A stretch of DNA of 64,000 nt from Streptomyces shenzhenensis (GTDB lineage: Bacteria; Actinomycetota; Actinomycetes; Streptomycetales; Streptomycetaceae). Under the pieces are notes generated by a model, which searched no databases, was not told where the DNA came from, and saw nothing but the letters and a program-made list of their open reading frames with translations. A program made the position numbers and the translations under genes. The first letter of the stretch is position 1; the number at the start of each line of letters is the position of its first letter. The DNA is taken from contig NZ_PENI01000002.1 in assembly GCF_003688995.1 (NCBI RefSeq), positions 310,001-374,000 on the forward strand, written 5' to 3'. This document shows, piece after piece, positions 16,218 through 25,953 of this stretch.

Positions 16218-17831
16218 TCACAGCCGACCCAGCGGAGCGCCGTCCGTGCCGACCACCTTCCGGCCCCCGAGCGGCGCATCCAGCGGGACCGTCCTCCGGT
16301 ACTCCTTGGCGATCAGAATGCAGACCGTGTCCGGCCACGGCTGCTCCGTCACCCTGACCGTCACCCGGTCCGCGCTCTCCGTGACGGACGCCGTGTAGTC
16401 GGCGCACACCCCACCGGTGAAGCGCACGGTCAGCTCCGAGTCGTCGGCCGTGTAGCCGTCCACCGTGACGTCCCGCGTCTTCGCAGGCGACCCCGGCTCC
16501 GTGGGCGGCGCGGCCGACGGGCTTGCCGCGCCCAGGTACGCGGGATCCACCGCCGGATACGTCACCGTGAAGGCATCCCGCGCGCCCGCGCTCCGCACCT
16601 CGAACAGCCAGGACGGCACCAGCGTCTGCCGCCCCTCGACGGAGTGCGAGGCCAGCCCGAAGACCGCCGTGCGCACGGTCGCCGTGCCCTGCCGCGCCGC
16701 GGCCGTCGGCGCCTCGGCCGCGCACGGCTGCTCCGGCCGGTCCTTCAGCGGTACGGGGTCGGCGCAGCCGCCGATGCCGATGCGGTGGTCGGTCCGGGGC
16801 GCCGCGTTCATCAGGTCCAGCGTCCGCCGCGCGCTCAGCACGGGATAGGTGTCCCCCTTCTCCGGCGCCTTCAACAGCCCGCTGCCCGCGACCACTTCGC
16901 CCTGCCCGCTCACGGTCAGCCCGGTCGTCCAGCCGTACGTGGGCCGTCCGCCGACCACCGGATCGGCGTTCACCACCCGCTGGGCGCCCGCCACCTGGCT
17001 CGTGTCGAGCTTCGCGTCGTCCTGTCCGAGCGCCTTCAGGACCGGCGCCGCCGCCTTCTCGGCGGCCGGCCCGCTGACCGGTTCGGCGGCCGGGTCGGCG
17101 GGGCGCCGCGGGCAGGCGGTGCCGCCCTTGCAGGCGTCGGTGCCGGGCGCGTACCGCTGGAAGGTCCAGCTCCCCGGCGCCCCCTTGGCCACCCGCAGGC
17201 TCGGCCCGGAGCCGTCCCGCCCGGAGCCGACCCGCCAGCCCGCCGTGTCGGCCACCGGCGTCCCGTCCACCCCGAGCGCCGTCGCCAGCCGGGCCACCTC
17301 GCCCGCGGTGACCTCGCCCGTGGGCCGGTACACCGGTGCCGAACCGGGTCCGTCGGGCAGGGAGCCGCTCGCCTCGTACGTCATGCCGTACGGAGCGGGC
17401 TCACCGGGCGCGATCCCGTCCGTGCCGCCGGACGGCGTCGACACGCCCGCCGACGGCGCCGGGTACCCGTCCAGCGCGAGCCGCGGGGGAGTGCCGTCGG
17501 CGCCGGGTGCCGCGCCCGCACCGCGGCCCGCCCCACCGTCCGCGGTGGCGGCCAGATAGGCCCCACCGCCCCCGGCAAGCAACACGGCCACCGCGACCGA
17601 GGCGACCACCACGGGAGTCCGCCGCCACCCGCCACCGCGTACGTCCTTCTCGTCCCGGGGCGCGGCGGGCGGTTCCGGCTCGGTCACCGGGGCGCTCGGG
17701 CTCTCCGCCCGCGCGGCCTCGTTCTCCTCCTCGGCGGTCGTCTCCGCCGTGGCCTCTTCGGCGGTGCCCGCGGCCGCGTCCTCGTCGTCCCGGTCGGGGC
17801 TGTCGGGGTGATCGGGTCGCTCGGTGTTCAC
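16218..17831 (-). CDS. Large membrane-anchored extracytoplasmic protein of unknown function (537 aa)
   Basis: AAGGAG stands seven bases before the GTG at 17831. The first 70 residues are acidic and disordered (Glu/Ala/Thr-rich), a single membrane helix spans about residues 73-95, and the remaining 440 residues should lie outside the cell. Several cysteines (in DACKGGTACPRRP, GGCADPVP, EQPCAAE and GVCADY) could form disulfides. The outer part is Pro/Ala/Gly-rich at first and then folded; it has no enzyme signature that I recognise. A type II (N-in) topology is the simplest reading. Related proteins at this locus are usually called large membrane proteins in Streptomyces annotations. Confidence 0.78.
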   Translation of the reverse strand: MNTERPDHPDSPDRDDEDAAAGTAEEATAETTAEEENEAARAESPSAPVTEPEPPAAPRDEKDVRGGGWRRTPVVVASVAVAVLLAGGGGAYLAATADGGAGRGAGAAPGADGTPPRLALDGYPAPSAGVSTPSGGTDGIAPGEPAPYGMTYEASGSLPDGPGSAPVYRPTGEVTAGEVARLATALGVDGTPVADTAGWRVGSGRDGSGPSLRVAKGAPGSWTFQRYAPGTDACKGGTACPRRPADPAAEPVSGPAAEKAAAPVLKALGQDDAKLDTSQVAGAQRVVNADPVVGGRPTYGWTTGLTVSGQGEVVAGSGLLKAPEKGDTYPVLSARRTLDLMNAAPRTDHRIGIGGCADPVPLKDRPEQPCAAEAPTAAARQGTATVRTAVFGLASHSVEGRQTLVPSWLFEVRSAGARDAFTVTYPAVDPAYLGAASPSAAPPTEPGSPAKTRDVTVDGYTADDSELTVRFTGGVCADYTASVTESADRVTVRVTEQPWPDTVCILIAKEYRRTVPLDAPLGGRKVVGTDGAPLGRL

Positions 17832-17924
17832 CGCATCGCTCCTTGAGGGGTCGTGTCCCGCATCCCCGTCCAGGGGGACGGCGATGGGACGCGGAACGGG
17901 AGCGCGCGGTTCCCGCGGGGCGGC

Positions 17925-18134
17925 TCAGTCGCCGTAGTCCGACATCGCGTCCAGCAGCCGGGCGGAGCGCGGCGGGACGGTCACCCCGTGGATGAGCGAC
18001 GGCGGCACCGGACGGGCGTCGGCGTCCCGGGGCACCGCCCAGTTCGGAGCCATCCGGGCGCAGTCGCCGCGCAGCGAGGCCAGATCCCCATCGAGGTCGG
18101 CCGGGGCGCTGGAGCGGTCCTTGAGGTTCGTCAT
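17925..18134 (-). CDS. Small hypothetical protein (69 aa)
   Basis: The frame starts at ATG 18134 and has no ribosome site. The sequence TACGGT lies six bases upstream on the minus strand and could be the -10 element of a leaderless transcript. The product has an acidic N-terminus with DLDGDLASLRGDCARMAPNW, then a proline-rich middle and a DAMSDYGD tail. No domain is recognised. It lies 93 bp upstream of the large membrane protein gene on the same strand and may be cotranscribed with it. The codon pattern fits the neighbours, which is the main reason for calling it real. Confidence 0.6.
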   Translation of the reverse strand: MTNLKDRSSAPADLDGDLASLRGDCARMAPNWAVPRDADARPVPPSLIHGVTVPPRSARLLDAMSDYGD

Positions 18135-18264
18135 GAGGGAACCGTAGGCACGCTCGGATGCGCGACGAAAGATCTACTATCGGGTAGGTTTGTCGGTTTC
18201 AGTGCTCTGCGGGGACCGGGTAGCGTGAACTGTCAAACTGCCTCCCTCCAGGAGAGTTCTCGCC

Positions 18265-19239
18265 GTGCGCATCGCAGTCACCGGCTCCATCGCCACCGAC
18301 CACCTCATGACGTTCCCCGGTCGCTTCTCCGACCAGCTCGTCGCGGATCAGCTGCACACCGTCTCGCTCTCGTTCCTGGTCGACAACCTCGACGTCCGCA
18401 GGGGCGGCGTCGGCGCGAACATCGCCTTCGGCATGGGGCAGCTCGGTACGCGGCCGATCCTGGCCGGCGCGGCAGGCTCCGACTTCGACGACTACCGCGC
18501 CTGGCTGGACCGGCACGGCGTGGACACGGACTCCGTGCGCATCTCCGAGACGCTGCACACCGCGCGCTTCGTGTGCACCACCGACGCCGACCACAACCAG
18601 ATCGGCTCCTTCTACACGGGCGCGATGAGCGAGGCCCGCCTCATCGAGCTGAAGACCGTCGCCGACCGGGTCGGCGGCCTCGACCTCGTGCTGATCGGCG
18701 CGGACGACCCGGAGGCGATGCTCCGGCACACCGAGGAGTGCCGCACCCGGGACATCCCGTTCGCCGCCGACTTCTCCCAGCAGATCGCCCGCATGGACGG
18801 GGACGAGATCCGGACGCTGCTGGACGGCGCCACGTATCTGTTCTCCAACGCCTACGAGAAGGGCCTCATCGAGTCCAAGACCGGCTGGAGCGACCAGGAG
18901 ATCCTGGGCAAGGTCGGCCACCGGGTCACCACCCTCGGCGCCCGCGGCGTCCGCATCGAGCGGACCGGCGACGAGCCGATCGAGGTCGGCTGCCCGGAGG
19001 AGGAGCGCAAGGCCGACCCCACCGGTGTCGGCGACGCGTTCCGCGCCGGTTTCCTGTCCGGTCTCGTCTGGGGCGTCTCCCTGGAGCGGGCCGCGCAGGT
19101 CGGCTGCATGCTCGCCACCCTCGTCATCGAGACCGTCGGCACCCAGGAGTACCAGCTGCGCCGGGCCCACTTCATGGACCGCTTCACCAAGGCGTACGGC
19201 CATGACGCGGCGGCCGAGGTGCAGAGCCACCTCGCCTGA
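18265..19239 (+). CDS. adoK: Adenosine kinase (PfkB/ribokinase family)
   Basis: The 324-residue protein follows the actinobacterial adenosine kinase pattern: GSIATDHLMTFPGRFS at the start, the GGVGANIA substrate loop, the FYTGAMSEAR segment, and DPTGVGDAFRAGF with the catalytic Asp. Mycobacterial adenosine kinase has closely similar text, so the assignment rests on more than the broad ribokinase family. It would return adenosine, for instance from S-adenosylhomocysteine breakdown, to AMP. AGGAGAG precedes the GTG at 18265, and TAGCGT near 18215-18220 is a candidate -10 element. Its stop codon directly abuts that of the convergent desulfurase gene with no spacer. Confidence 0.85.
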   Translation: MRIAVTGSIATDHLMTFPGRFSDQLVADQLHTVSLSFLVDNLDVRRGGVGANIAFGMGQLGTRPILAGAAGSDFDDYRAWLDRHGVDTDSVRISETLHTARFVCTTDADHNQIGSFYTGAMSEARLIELKTVADRVGGLDLVLIGADDPEAMLRHTEECRTRDIPFAADFSQQIARMDGDEIRTLLDGATYLFSNAYEKGLIESKTGWSDQEILGKVGHRVTTLGARGVRIERTGDEPIEVGCPEEERKADPTGVGDAFRAGFLSGLVWGVSLERAAQVGCMLATLVIETVGTQEYQLRRAHFMDRFTKAYGHDAAAEVQSHLA

Positions 19240-20619
19240 CTACGCCACCCGGCGGACCACATAGGCCGAGCCGTGGTCCGCCGCCTCCTCACCCACGTAC
19301 TCCTGCCCGCGCATCTCGCACCACGCGGGGATGTCAAGCCGGGCCGCCTCGTCGTCCGCGAGCACCCGCACCTCGCCGCCCACCGGCACCTCCCCGATGA
19401 CCTTCGCCAGCTCGATCACCGGGATCGGGCACCGCTTGCCGCGGGCGTCCACGACCAGCGCCCCGGACCGGGCCGGGACCGTCACGGGCGCCGGCGCGCC
19501 GAGCTTCTCCCGCACCCGCGCCACCACGCCCGGCAGCACCGACAGAAACCGCTCGACGTCCGCCTCGGCCGTCCCCGGCGGCAGCGACACCCGGACGTTC
19601 CCCTCGCTCAGCACCCCCATCGCGCGCAGCACATGGCTCGGGGTCAGCGTGCTGCTGGTGCACGACGAGCCGGACGAGACGGAGAAGCCCTCCGCGTCCA
19701 GCGCGTGCAGCAGCGTCTCGCCGTCGACGTAGAGACAGGAGAACGTGACGATCCCGGGCAGCCGGCGGTCCGGATCGCCGACCACCTCCGTGTCCGGCAC
19801 CGCCCGCGACACCCGGGTCCGGATCCGCTCCGTCAGTTCCCGCAGCCGTACCGCCTCCTGCGCGGCCTCGGCCCGCACCGCGCGCAGCGAGGCCGCCGCG
19901 GCCACGATCGCCGGGATGTCCTCGAACCCGGCCGCCCGGCCCGACTCCCGTTCGTCCGTGGGGCCCTGGGCCGCGAACCGTACGCCCTTGCGCACCACCA
20001 GCAGGCCCACCCCGGGCGGCCCGCCCCACTTGTGGGCGCTTCCCGTCAGCAGCGACCAGCCGCCCTCGACCGGCCCCCACGCCAGCGACTGGGCCGCGTC
20101 CACCAGCAGCGGCACCCCGGCCGCCCGGCACGCCTCGGCGACCGCCGCCACCGGCTGCACGGTGCCCACCTCGTGGTTGGCCGACTGCAGACAGGCCAGC
20201 GCCGTGTCCGGCCGCAGGGCCGCCGCGTACGCCGACGGGTCCACCGTCCCCGTTCGGTCGACGCCCGCTCGGGTGACCGTTCCCCCGTCCCGCTCGTGGA
20301 CATCGGCGGCGTGCAGCACCGAGGAGTGTTCGACGGCTGACACGATCAGGTGACGCCCGGCCCGCCGCCGCCCGGCCAGCGCCCCGGCGATCCCGGTGTG
20401 CGCGGCGCGGGTCCCGGACGCGGTGAACACCAGCTCGTCGGGACGGCACCCCACCGCCTCCGCGGCGGTCTCCCGAGCGGCGTCCAGCAGCATCCGCGCC
20501 CGCCGTCCCTCCCGGTACAGCCGCCCGGGATCGGCCCACCCCTCATCCAACGCCGCCACCAGCGCCTGCCGAGCAACAGGATGAAGAGGAGCAGCAGAAG
20601 CACCATCGAAGTAACCCAT
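19240..20619 (-). CDS. Cysteine desulfurase fused to a C-terminal TusA-like sulfur carrier
   Basis: Residues 1-375 form a NifS/IscS-type fold-type I PLP enzyme: H98 in VEHSS, D174 in VDAAQS, PLP lysine K197 in GSAHKWGG and a catalytic-loop Cys C320 in SSGSSCTSS. Residues 387-459 are a TusA-like domain with the Cys-Pro motif DARGKRCPIPVIEL (C397) that carries persulfide. A single polypeptide could therefore take sulfur from cysteine and hold it on its own carrier domain for thiolation or Fe-S assembly. The length is 459 residues, about 70-80 more than a plain desulfurase. The ATG at 20619 opens the conserved GYFDGASAAP strand. Upstream lies the 105-bp repeat array. Downstream it abuts adoK tail to tail. 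Confidence 0.88.
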   Translation of the reverse strand: MGYFDGASAAPLHPVARQALVAALDEGWADPGRLYREGRRARMLLDAARETAAEAVGCRPDELVFTASGTRAAHTGIAGALAGRRRAGRHLIVSAVEHSSVLHAADVHERDGGTVTRAGVDRTGTVDPSAYAAALRPDTALACLQSANHEVGTVQPVAAVAEACRAAGVPLLVDAAQSLAWGPVEGGWSLLTGSAHKWGGPPGVGLLVVRKGVRFAAQGPTDERESGRAAGFEDIPAIVAAAASLRAVRAEAAQEAVRLRELTERIRTRVSRAVPDTEVVGDPDRRLPGIVTFSCLYVDGETLLHALDAEGFSVSSGSSCTSSTLTPSHVLRAMGVLSEGNVRVSLPPGTAEADVERFLSVLPGVVARVREKLGAPAPVTVPARSGALVVDARGKRCPIPVIELAKVIGEVPVGGEVRVLADDEAARLDIPAWCEMRGQEYVGEEAADHGSAYVVRRVA

Positions 20620-20754
20620 ACAGCAAACCTAAACACCCCAAACCCCCAGGAGACCCCGAAGGGCAGCAAGGACCAGCGCGAAAGCCCCCAACGCCCCCGC
20701 ACCCGCACCCCCCCACCCCGAGCCCCCAGGCACCCGACCACGGCGCGAAGCCCC

Positions 20755-21175
20755 CCCATAGGGGCGCGGGGAACGGCGCGAAAGGCCCCAACGCTCCCGC
20801 ACCCGCAAAACCCTCCGCACCCCCCCCCCCCCCAGGCGCCCAACCACGGCGCCAAGCCCCCCCATAGGGGCGCGGGGAACTGCGCGAAAAGCCCCAACGC
20901 ACCCGCACCCGCAAGAGCCCCCGAACCCCCACCCCCTCAGGCGCCCAACCACGGCGCTAAGCCCCCCCATAGGGGCGCGGGGAACTGCGCGAAAAGCCAC
21001 GACGCTCCCGCACCCGCAAGAATCCCCGAACCCCCACCCCCTCAGGCGCCCAACCACGACGCCAAGCCCCCCCACAGGGGCGCGGGGAACGGCGCAAAAC
21101 CGCCCAACGCCCCCGCACCCCCAACAACCCCCCACCCCCCAACCCCCTCCCCACCCAACCCGCGGCGCGTACGGC
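20755..21175 (+). repeat. Four-copy tandem array of a 105-bp unit (family 1) ahead of ctaC
   Basis: Cores begin at 20761, 20867, 20972 and 21077 (period 105-106 bp). Copies 1 and 4 read GAACGGCGC instead of GAACTGCGC. Each has a CCCCCCATA or CCCCCCACA lead-in and an A/C-rich spacer with long cytosine runs. This is the only family 1 locus in a divergent gap: the desulfurase starts at 20619 on one side and ctaC at 21319 on the other. The unit is a multiple of three, so the frame 20350-21210 stays open and translates to a 35-residue proline-rich repeat. I take that as an artefact. The 140 bp from 21180 to 21318 should hold the ctaC promoter. Confidence 0.88.
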
Positions 21176-21318
21176 ACCCTCCCCGCACCCCCCCGAAGGG
21201 CGTGGGCTAGGGTTTGGTCCGCATAAACATCCAAACCCCTGCCCGACGCAGGGCGGCGACCGACCAGCGAGAAGGCCGCAGCCGAACCGCGCGGGCGAGA
21301 CTCTCGGGAAGGCGCTAC

Positions 21319-22278
21319 GTGAGTCCCAACGGCTCCGACCGCTCGCCGCGGCGCCCGATGCGGCGGAAGCTGCTCCAGGCAATGACCGCGGGCCTGGTCC
21401 TGGCGACCGCTACCGGTTGCACATACAAGGACTTCCCCCGCCTTGGTATGCCCACCCCGACCACGGAAGAGGCTCCGCGGATCCTCTCCCTGTGGCAGGG
21501 CTCCTGGGCTGCCGCGCTCGCCGTCGGCGTGCTGGTGTGGGGCCTGATCCTGTGGAGTGCGATCTTCCACCGGCGCAGCCGCACCAAGGTCGAGGTTCCT
21601 CCGCAGACCCGGTACAACATGCCGATCGAGGCTCTGTACACCGTGGTCCCGATCATCATCATCTCGGTGCTGTTCTACTTCACCGCCCGGGACGAGACGA
21701 AGCTCCTGGACATCTCCAAGAAGCCCGACGTCACGGTCAACGTGATCGGCTTCCAGTGGAGCTGGGGCTTCAACTACATCGAGAACGTGCCCGGTTCGAC
21801 CGGCGACGCGAAGACCGACAAGAACCTGGACGCCGTTCCGCAGCGGTTCAAGAACGACTTCCCGGTGAACGCCGGCGGTGTCTACGACGTCGGTACGCCG
21901 GGCACCCGGAACCCGCAGACCAACAACCCGGGTCCGACGCTCTGGCTCCCCAAGGGCAAGACGGTCCGCTTCGTCCTCACCTCGCGTGACGTCATCCACT
22001 CCTTCTGGGTGGTGCCGTTCCTGATGAAGCAGGACGTCATCCCGGGCCACACAAACGCCTTCCAGGTGACTCCCAATCAGGAGGGCACCTTCCTCGGCAA
22101 GTGCGCCGAGCTCTGCGGTGTCGACCACTCCCGGATGCTGTTCAACGTGAAGGTCGTCTCTCCCGAGCGCTACCAGCAGCACCTCAAGGACCTCGCCAAG
22201 AAGGGGCAGACCGGTTACATTCCCGCGGGCATCGCGCAGACGAGCCACGAGAAGAACCGGGAGACGAACAACCTGTGA
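21319..22278 (+). CDS. ctaC: Cytochrome c oxidase subunit II (CuA subunit), lipoprotein
   Basis: The start is GTG 21319, six bases behind GGGAAGG; 319 residues. The N-terminus is a basic lipoprotein signal with lipobox TATGC (Cys 34). Two membrane helices follow ([17 protein letters not shown] and [17 protein letters not shown]), then a cupredoxin domain outside the membrane. The CuA ligands are visible: His in VIHSFWV and the [12 protein letters not shown] loop with two Cys, a His and a Met. It takes electrons from the QcrC cytochrome c domains and passes them to subunit I. It opens the ctaCDF operon; its stop overlaps the ctaD GTG. Confidence 0.95.
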   Translation: MSPNGSDRSPRRPMRRKLLQAMTAGLVLATATGCTYKDFPRLGMPTPTTEEAPRILSLWQGSWAAALAVGVLVWGLILWSAIFHRRSRTKVEVPPQTRYNMPIEALYTVVPIIIISVLFYFTARDETKLLDISKKPDVTVNVIGFQWSWGFNYIENVPGSTGDAKTDKNLDAVPQRFKNDFPVNAGGVYDVGTPGTRNPQTNNPGPTLWLPKGKTVRFVLTSRDVIHSFWVVPFLMKQDVIPGHTNAFQVTPNQEGTFLGKCAELCGVDHSRMLFNVKVVSPERYQQHLKDLAKKGQTGYIPAGIAQTSHEKNRETNNL

Positions 22279-24011
22279 GCATCCTCAACGAACCCCAGGG
22301 TGCCGCGGCAGCTGAAGACTCGTACGAGAACGAGCTGCCGGTCAGGCGCAAGCAGCCCGGCAACGTCGTGGTGAAGTGGCTGACGACCACCGACCACAAG
22401 ACGATCGGGACGCTGTACCTCGTCACGTCGTTCGTGTTCTTCCTGATCGGCGGCGTGATGGCGCTGCTGATGCGCGCCGAGCTGGCCCGGCCTGGTCTGC
22501 AGATCATGTCGAACGAGCAGTTCAACCAGGCGTTCACGATGCACGGCACGATCATGCTGCTGATGTTCGCGACGCCGCTGTTCGCCGGCTTCGCGAACTG
22601 GATCATGCCGCTGCAGATCGGCGCGCCGGACGTGGCGTTCCCGCGGCTGAACATGTTCGCCTACTGGCTGTACCTGTTCGGCTCGCTCATCGCGGTCGGC
22701 GGTTTCCTCACGCCGCAGGGCGCGGCCGACTTCGGCTGGTTCGCCTACTCCCCGCTCTCCGACGCGGTCCGCTCGCCCGGTGTCGGCGCCGACATGTGGA
22801 TCATGGGTCTGGCCATGTCCGGTTTCGGCACGATCCTCGGCTCGGTCAACTTCATCACGACCATCATCTGCATGCGCGCCCCCGGCATGACCATGTTCCG
22901 CATGCCGATCTTCGTGTGGAACGTGCTGCTGACCGGTGTCCTGGTGCTGCTGGCCTTCCCGGTCCTGGCCGCCGCCCTGTTCGCGCTGGAGGCCGACCGC
23001 AAGTTCGGCGCCCATATCTTCGACGCGGCCAACGGCGGGGCACTGCTGTGGCAACACCTCTTCTGGTTCTTCGGCCATCCAGAGGTGTACATCATCGCGC
23101 TACCGTTCTTCGGCATCGTCTCGGAGATCATCCCGGTCTTCTCCCGCAAGCCGATGTTCGGCTACATGGGCCTGATCGCCGCGACCATCGCCATCGCCGG
23201 CCTGTCCGTGACGGTGTGGGCGCACCACATGTACGTCACCGGCGGAGTGCTGCTGCCGTTCTTCTCCTTCATGACGTTCCTGATCGCGGTCCCGACCGGG
23301 GTCAAGTTCTTCAACTGGATCGGCACCATGTGGAAGGGCTCACTGTCCTTCGAGACACCGATGCTCTGGACCACGGGCTTCCTGATCACCTTCACCTTCG
23401 GTGGTCTGACCGGTGTCATCCTGGCCTCGCCGCCGATGGACTTCCACGTGTCCGACTCGTACTTCGTGGTGGCCCACTTCCACTACGTCGTCTTCGGCAC
23501 CGTGGTGTTCGCGATGTTCGCCGGCTTCCACTACTGGTGGCCGAAGTTCACCGGCAAGATGCTGGACGAGCGCCTCGGGAAGATCACCTTCTGGACGCTG
23601 TTCATCGGCTTCCACGGCACCTTCCTGGTCCAGCACTGGCTGGGCGCCGAGGGCATGCCGCGCCGGTACGCCGACTATCTGGCGGCCGACGGCTTCACCG
23701 CGCTGAACACGGTCTCGACGATCTCGTCGTTCGTGCTGGGCCTGTCGATGCTGCCGTTCATCTACAACGTGTGGAAGACGGCCAAGTACGGCAAGAAGGT
23801 CGAGGTCGACGACCCGTGGGGCTACGGCCGTTCGCTGGAGTGGGCGACGTCCTGCCCGCCGCCGCGGCACAACTTCCTCACCCTGCCGCGGATCCGCAGC
23901 GAATCCCCGGCGTTCGACCTGCACCACCCTGAGATCGCGGCCCTGGAGCAGCTGGAGTACGCCGGTCACGGCAGCAGCGCCATCGCGGGCGGCAAGGAGG
24001 CCGGCAAGTGA
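22275..24011 (+). CDS. ctaD: Cytochrome c oxidase subunit I (heme a / a3-CuB)
   Basis: The GTG at 22275 overlaps the ctaC stop as GTGA, and the product is 578 residues. Twelve or so hydrophobic helices are apparent. The heme-copper ligands are in place: MHGTIMLL for low-spin heme a, [13 protein letters not shown] with the cross-linked His-Tyr pair, [10 protein letters not shown] with the CuB histidines, and [12 protein letters not shown] for the a3 and second a ligands. It reduces oxygen to water and pumps protons. The C-terminal 60 residues, after [11 protein letters not shown], form the soluble tail seen in actinobacterial enzymes. Confidence 0.96.
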   Translation: MSILNEPQGAAAAEDSYENELPVRRKQPGNVVVKWLTTTDHKTIGTLYLVTSFVFFLIGGVMALLMRAELARPGLQIMSNEQFNQAFTMHGTIMLLMFATPLFAGFANWIMPLQIGAPDVAFPRLNMFAYWLYLFGSLIAVGGFLTPQGAADFGWFAYSPLSDAVRSPGVGADMWIMGLAMSGFGTILGSVNFITTIICMRAPGMTMFRMPIFVWNVLLTGVLVLLAFPVLAAALFALEADRKFGAHIFDAANGGALLWQHLFWFFGHPEVYIIALPFFGIVSEIIPVFSRKPMFGYMGLIAATIAIAGLSVTVWAHHMYVTGGVLLPFFSFMTFLIAVPTGVKFFNWIGTMWKGSLSFETPMLWTTGFLITFTFGGLTGVILASPPMDFHVSDSYFVVAHFHYVVFGTVVFAMFAGFHYWWPKFTGKMLDERLGKITFWTLFIGFHGTFLVQHWLGAEGMPRRYADYLAADGFTALNTVSTISSFVLGLSMLPFIYNVWKTAKYGKKVEVDDPWGYGRSLEWATSCPPPRHNFLTLPRIRSESPAFDLHHPEIAALEQLEYAGHGSSAIAGGKEAGK

Positions 24012-24406
24012 AGATCCAGGGCCGGATGTTCATGTGGCTGAGCGTCTTCGTCCTCGCCGTGGCGGTCGTCTACGGCGTGTGGTCGAAGGAGCCGGCCGGT
24101 ACCACGGCGCTCTTCCTGGCCTTCGGCCTGTGCATCATGATCGGCTTCTACCTGGGCTTCACCGCCCGGCGGGTCGACGCGGGTGCCCAGGACGACAAGG
24201 AGGCCGACGTCGCGGACGACGCGGGCGAGCTGGGCTTCTTCAGCCCGCACAGCTGGCAGCCGCTCGCCCTCGGCATCGGCGGCGCGCTGGCCTTCCTCGG
24301 GATTGCGGTCGGCTGGTGGCTGCTGTATTTCTCGCTGCCGATCATCATGATCGGCCTGTTCGGCTGGGTGTTCGAGTACTACCACGGTGAGAACCGCACC
24401 CAGTAG
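24008..24406 (+). CDS. ctaF: Cytochrome c oxidase subunit IV (actinobacterial type)
   Basis: This 132-residue protein has four hydrophobic helices. Two are at the N-terminus ([18 protein letters not shown] and [18 protein letters not shown]). Two follow an acidic loop ([21 protein letters not shown] and [18 protein letters not shown]). This four-helix form is specific to actinobacterial aa3 oxidases. The GTG at 24008 overlaps the ctaD stop (GTGA), so ctaC, ctaD and ctaF are translationally coupled in a row. A strong hairpin terminator stands 19 bp after the stop, closing the operon. Confidence 0.93.
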   Translation: MKIQGRMFMWLSVFVLAVAVVYGVWSKEPAGTTALFLAFGLCIMIGFYLGFTARRVDAGAQDDKEADVADDAGELGFFSPHSWQPLALGIGGALAFLGIAVGWWLLYFSLPIIMIGLFGWVFEYYHGENRTQ

Positions 24407-24424
24407 CACGCGCCGAGCACGTCA

Positions 24425-24460
24425 GGGAGCCCGGACCCCGCAACGGGGGGCCGGGCTCCC
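24425..24460 (+). terminator. Intrinsic-type terminator after ctaCDF
   Basis: GGGAGCCCGG at 24425-24434 pairs with CCGGGCTCCC at 24451-24460, with CCCCG/CGGGG extending the stem inside. There is no long U tract, as is usual in Streptomyces. Confidence 0.85.
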
Positions 24461-24540
24461 GTCGTCTCACACCGGGGAGACGTTCACCTGAATGGCTCAC
24501 CTAGCGAGCCAGCGTTGACGTGGCTCCGTAACGTGAGGCC

Positions 24541-25833
24541 ATGAGCCACACTGCGATCCCTAGCGGCCCCCGAGCCCGCGCCCGCGCCCGCACCGTCGTC
24601 GGCTGCACGCTGCTGGTGACTGCCCTCGGCGCCGGAACCCTCGCCTGCGGCTCGCACGGCGAGGATCCCCTGGCGGCCAAGCCCTACGACGCGGCAGGCC
24701 AGATCTCCTTCAACGCCCCGAAGGACGCCGGGAAGAAAGCCGACCCCGACAAGCCCCTTGAGGTGACCGCGAAGAGCGGCGAGGGGCGTATCACGGATGT
24801 CACCGCCATGGACGCGTCAGGACGCTATGTGGCGGGCGAACTCGCGGCCGACGGCAGCCGCTGGCACAGCACCTCCCCGCTCGCCGCCGACGCCCACTAC
24901 ACGGTCCGTGTCAGCACGGAGAACGAGGACGGGGCGCCCGGCCGCAAGACCCTCACCTTCGACACCAGCCGGCCCGCCACCACGAAGACCCTCGATGTCA
25001 CCTTCGGCCCCAAGGCGGGCGAGTACGGCGTCGGCCAGCCCATCACGGCCGAGCTCAACGAGCCCGTCAAGGACAAGGCGCAGCGGGCCGTCGTGGAGAG
25101 CGCACTCCGGGTCGACTCCACGCCCGCCGTGCAGGGCTCCTGGTACTGGGTGAACGACAAACAGCTGCACTACCGCCCCCAGGAGTACTGGCCCGCCCAC
25201 GCCACCATCCAGGTGCACAGCAACCTGGACGGCATCCGGATCGGCGACCGGCTGTGGGGCGGCAAGGCACAGTCCCTGACGATCACCACGGGGGACCGGA
25301 TCGAGGCCGTCACGGACGCCGCCACCCACACCCTGACGGTCTACAAGAACGGCCAGGACGTCAAGCAGATCCCGGTCACCACCGGCAAGCCCGGCTTCGA
25401 GACCCGCAACGGTGTCAAGGTGGTGCTGGAGAAGCAGTACTTCGTACGGATGCGCGGTACCACCGTCGGCATCGCCGAGGGCACCTCGGACTCGTACGAC
25501 CTGCCGGTGTACTACGCGACCCGCGTCACCTGGTCCGGCGAGTACGTCCACGCCGCTCCCTGGTCCGTCGGTTCCCAGGGCTCCGCCAACGTCAGCCACG
25601 GCTGCACCGGCATGAGCACGAGCAACGCCAAGTGGTTCTACGACACCGTCCGCCCCGGCGACATCGTCAAGGTCGTCAACTCCAACGGCGACCAGATGGA
25701 GCCGTTCGACAACGGCTGGGGCGACTGGAACATCGACTGGACCAAGTGGCGCACCGGCAGCGCAATGACGGCCGACTCCAAGACCGGAGCAAACCAACAG
25801 CCCACAACAAAACTGACCCCGAAGGCCCTGTGA
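24541..25833 (+). CDS. L,D-transpeptidase lipoprotein with Ig-like domains (YkuD family)
   Basis: The 430-residue protein begins with an Arg-rich lipoprotein signal (TLACGS, Cys at 36). Two Ig-like beta domains span about residues 50-250. The YkuD catalytic domain ends in HAAPWSVGSQGSANVSHGC, where H, S and C are the active-site residues. Such enzymes make 3-3 cross-links in peptidoglycan and work at the outer face of the membrane. The domain order matches the mycobacterial LdtMt2 group. No ribosome site stands before the ATG, so a leaderless message is possible. It lies between the two oxidase gene blocks without an evident respiratory role. Confidence 0.9.
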   Translation: MSHTAIPSGPRARARARTVVGCTLLVTALGAGTLACGSHGEDPLAAKPYDAAGQISFNAPKDAGKKADPDKPLEVTAKSGEGRITDVTAMDASGRYVAGELAADGSRWHSTSPLAADAHYTVRVSTENEDGAPGRKTLTFDTSRPATTKTLDVTFGPKAGEYGVGQPITAELNEPVKDKAQRAVVESALRVDSTPAVQGSWYWVNDKQLHYRPQEYWPAHATIQVHSNLDGIRIGDRLWGGKAQSLTITTGDRIEAVTDAATHTLTVYKNGQDVKQIPVTTGKPGFETRNGVKVVLEKQYFVRMRGTTVGIAEGTSDSYDLPVYYATRVTWSGEYVHAAPWSVGSQGSANVSHGCTGMSTSNAKWFYDTVRPGDIVKVVNSNGDQMEPFDNGWGDWNIDWTKWRTGSAMTADSKTGANQQPTTKLTPKAL

Positions 25834-25859
25834 CACGTGGCAGCCGAACGCGAACCCCG

Positions 25860-25905
25860 CGCCCGAAGGGGCGCGGGGAACTGCGCGCTCAGCCACGACG
25901 GCGCA
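25860..25905 (+). repeat. Single copy of the family 1 repeat
   Basis: The core GGGGCGCGGGGAACTGCGC starts at 25868, 35 bp after the L,D-transpeptidase stop. It is followed by GCTCAGCCACGACGGCGCAGC. It lies between two convergent genes. Confidence 0.85.
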
Positions 25906-25953
25906 GCAGTCAACCGACGGCGCGCGTCGTACACGGCCCAACCAGCGGAGCGC

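Noticed and set aside
19240..20619. Reading the desulfurase-TusA protein as two genes
   Set aside because: The frame is continuous with no internal ribosome site at the domain border, so it is a true fusion.
20350..21210. A proline-rich 286-codon frame with a 35-residue repeat
   Set aside because: It is antisense to the desulfurase start and then tracks the 105-bp DNA repeat, which stays open only because 105 is divisible by three.
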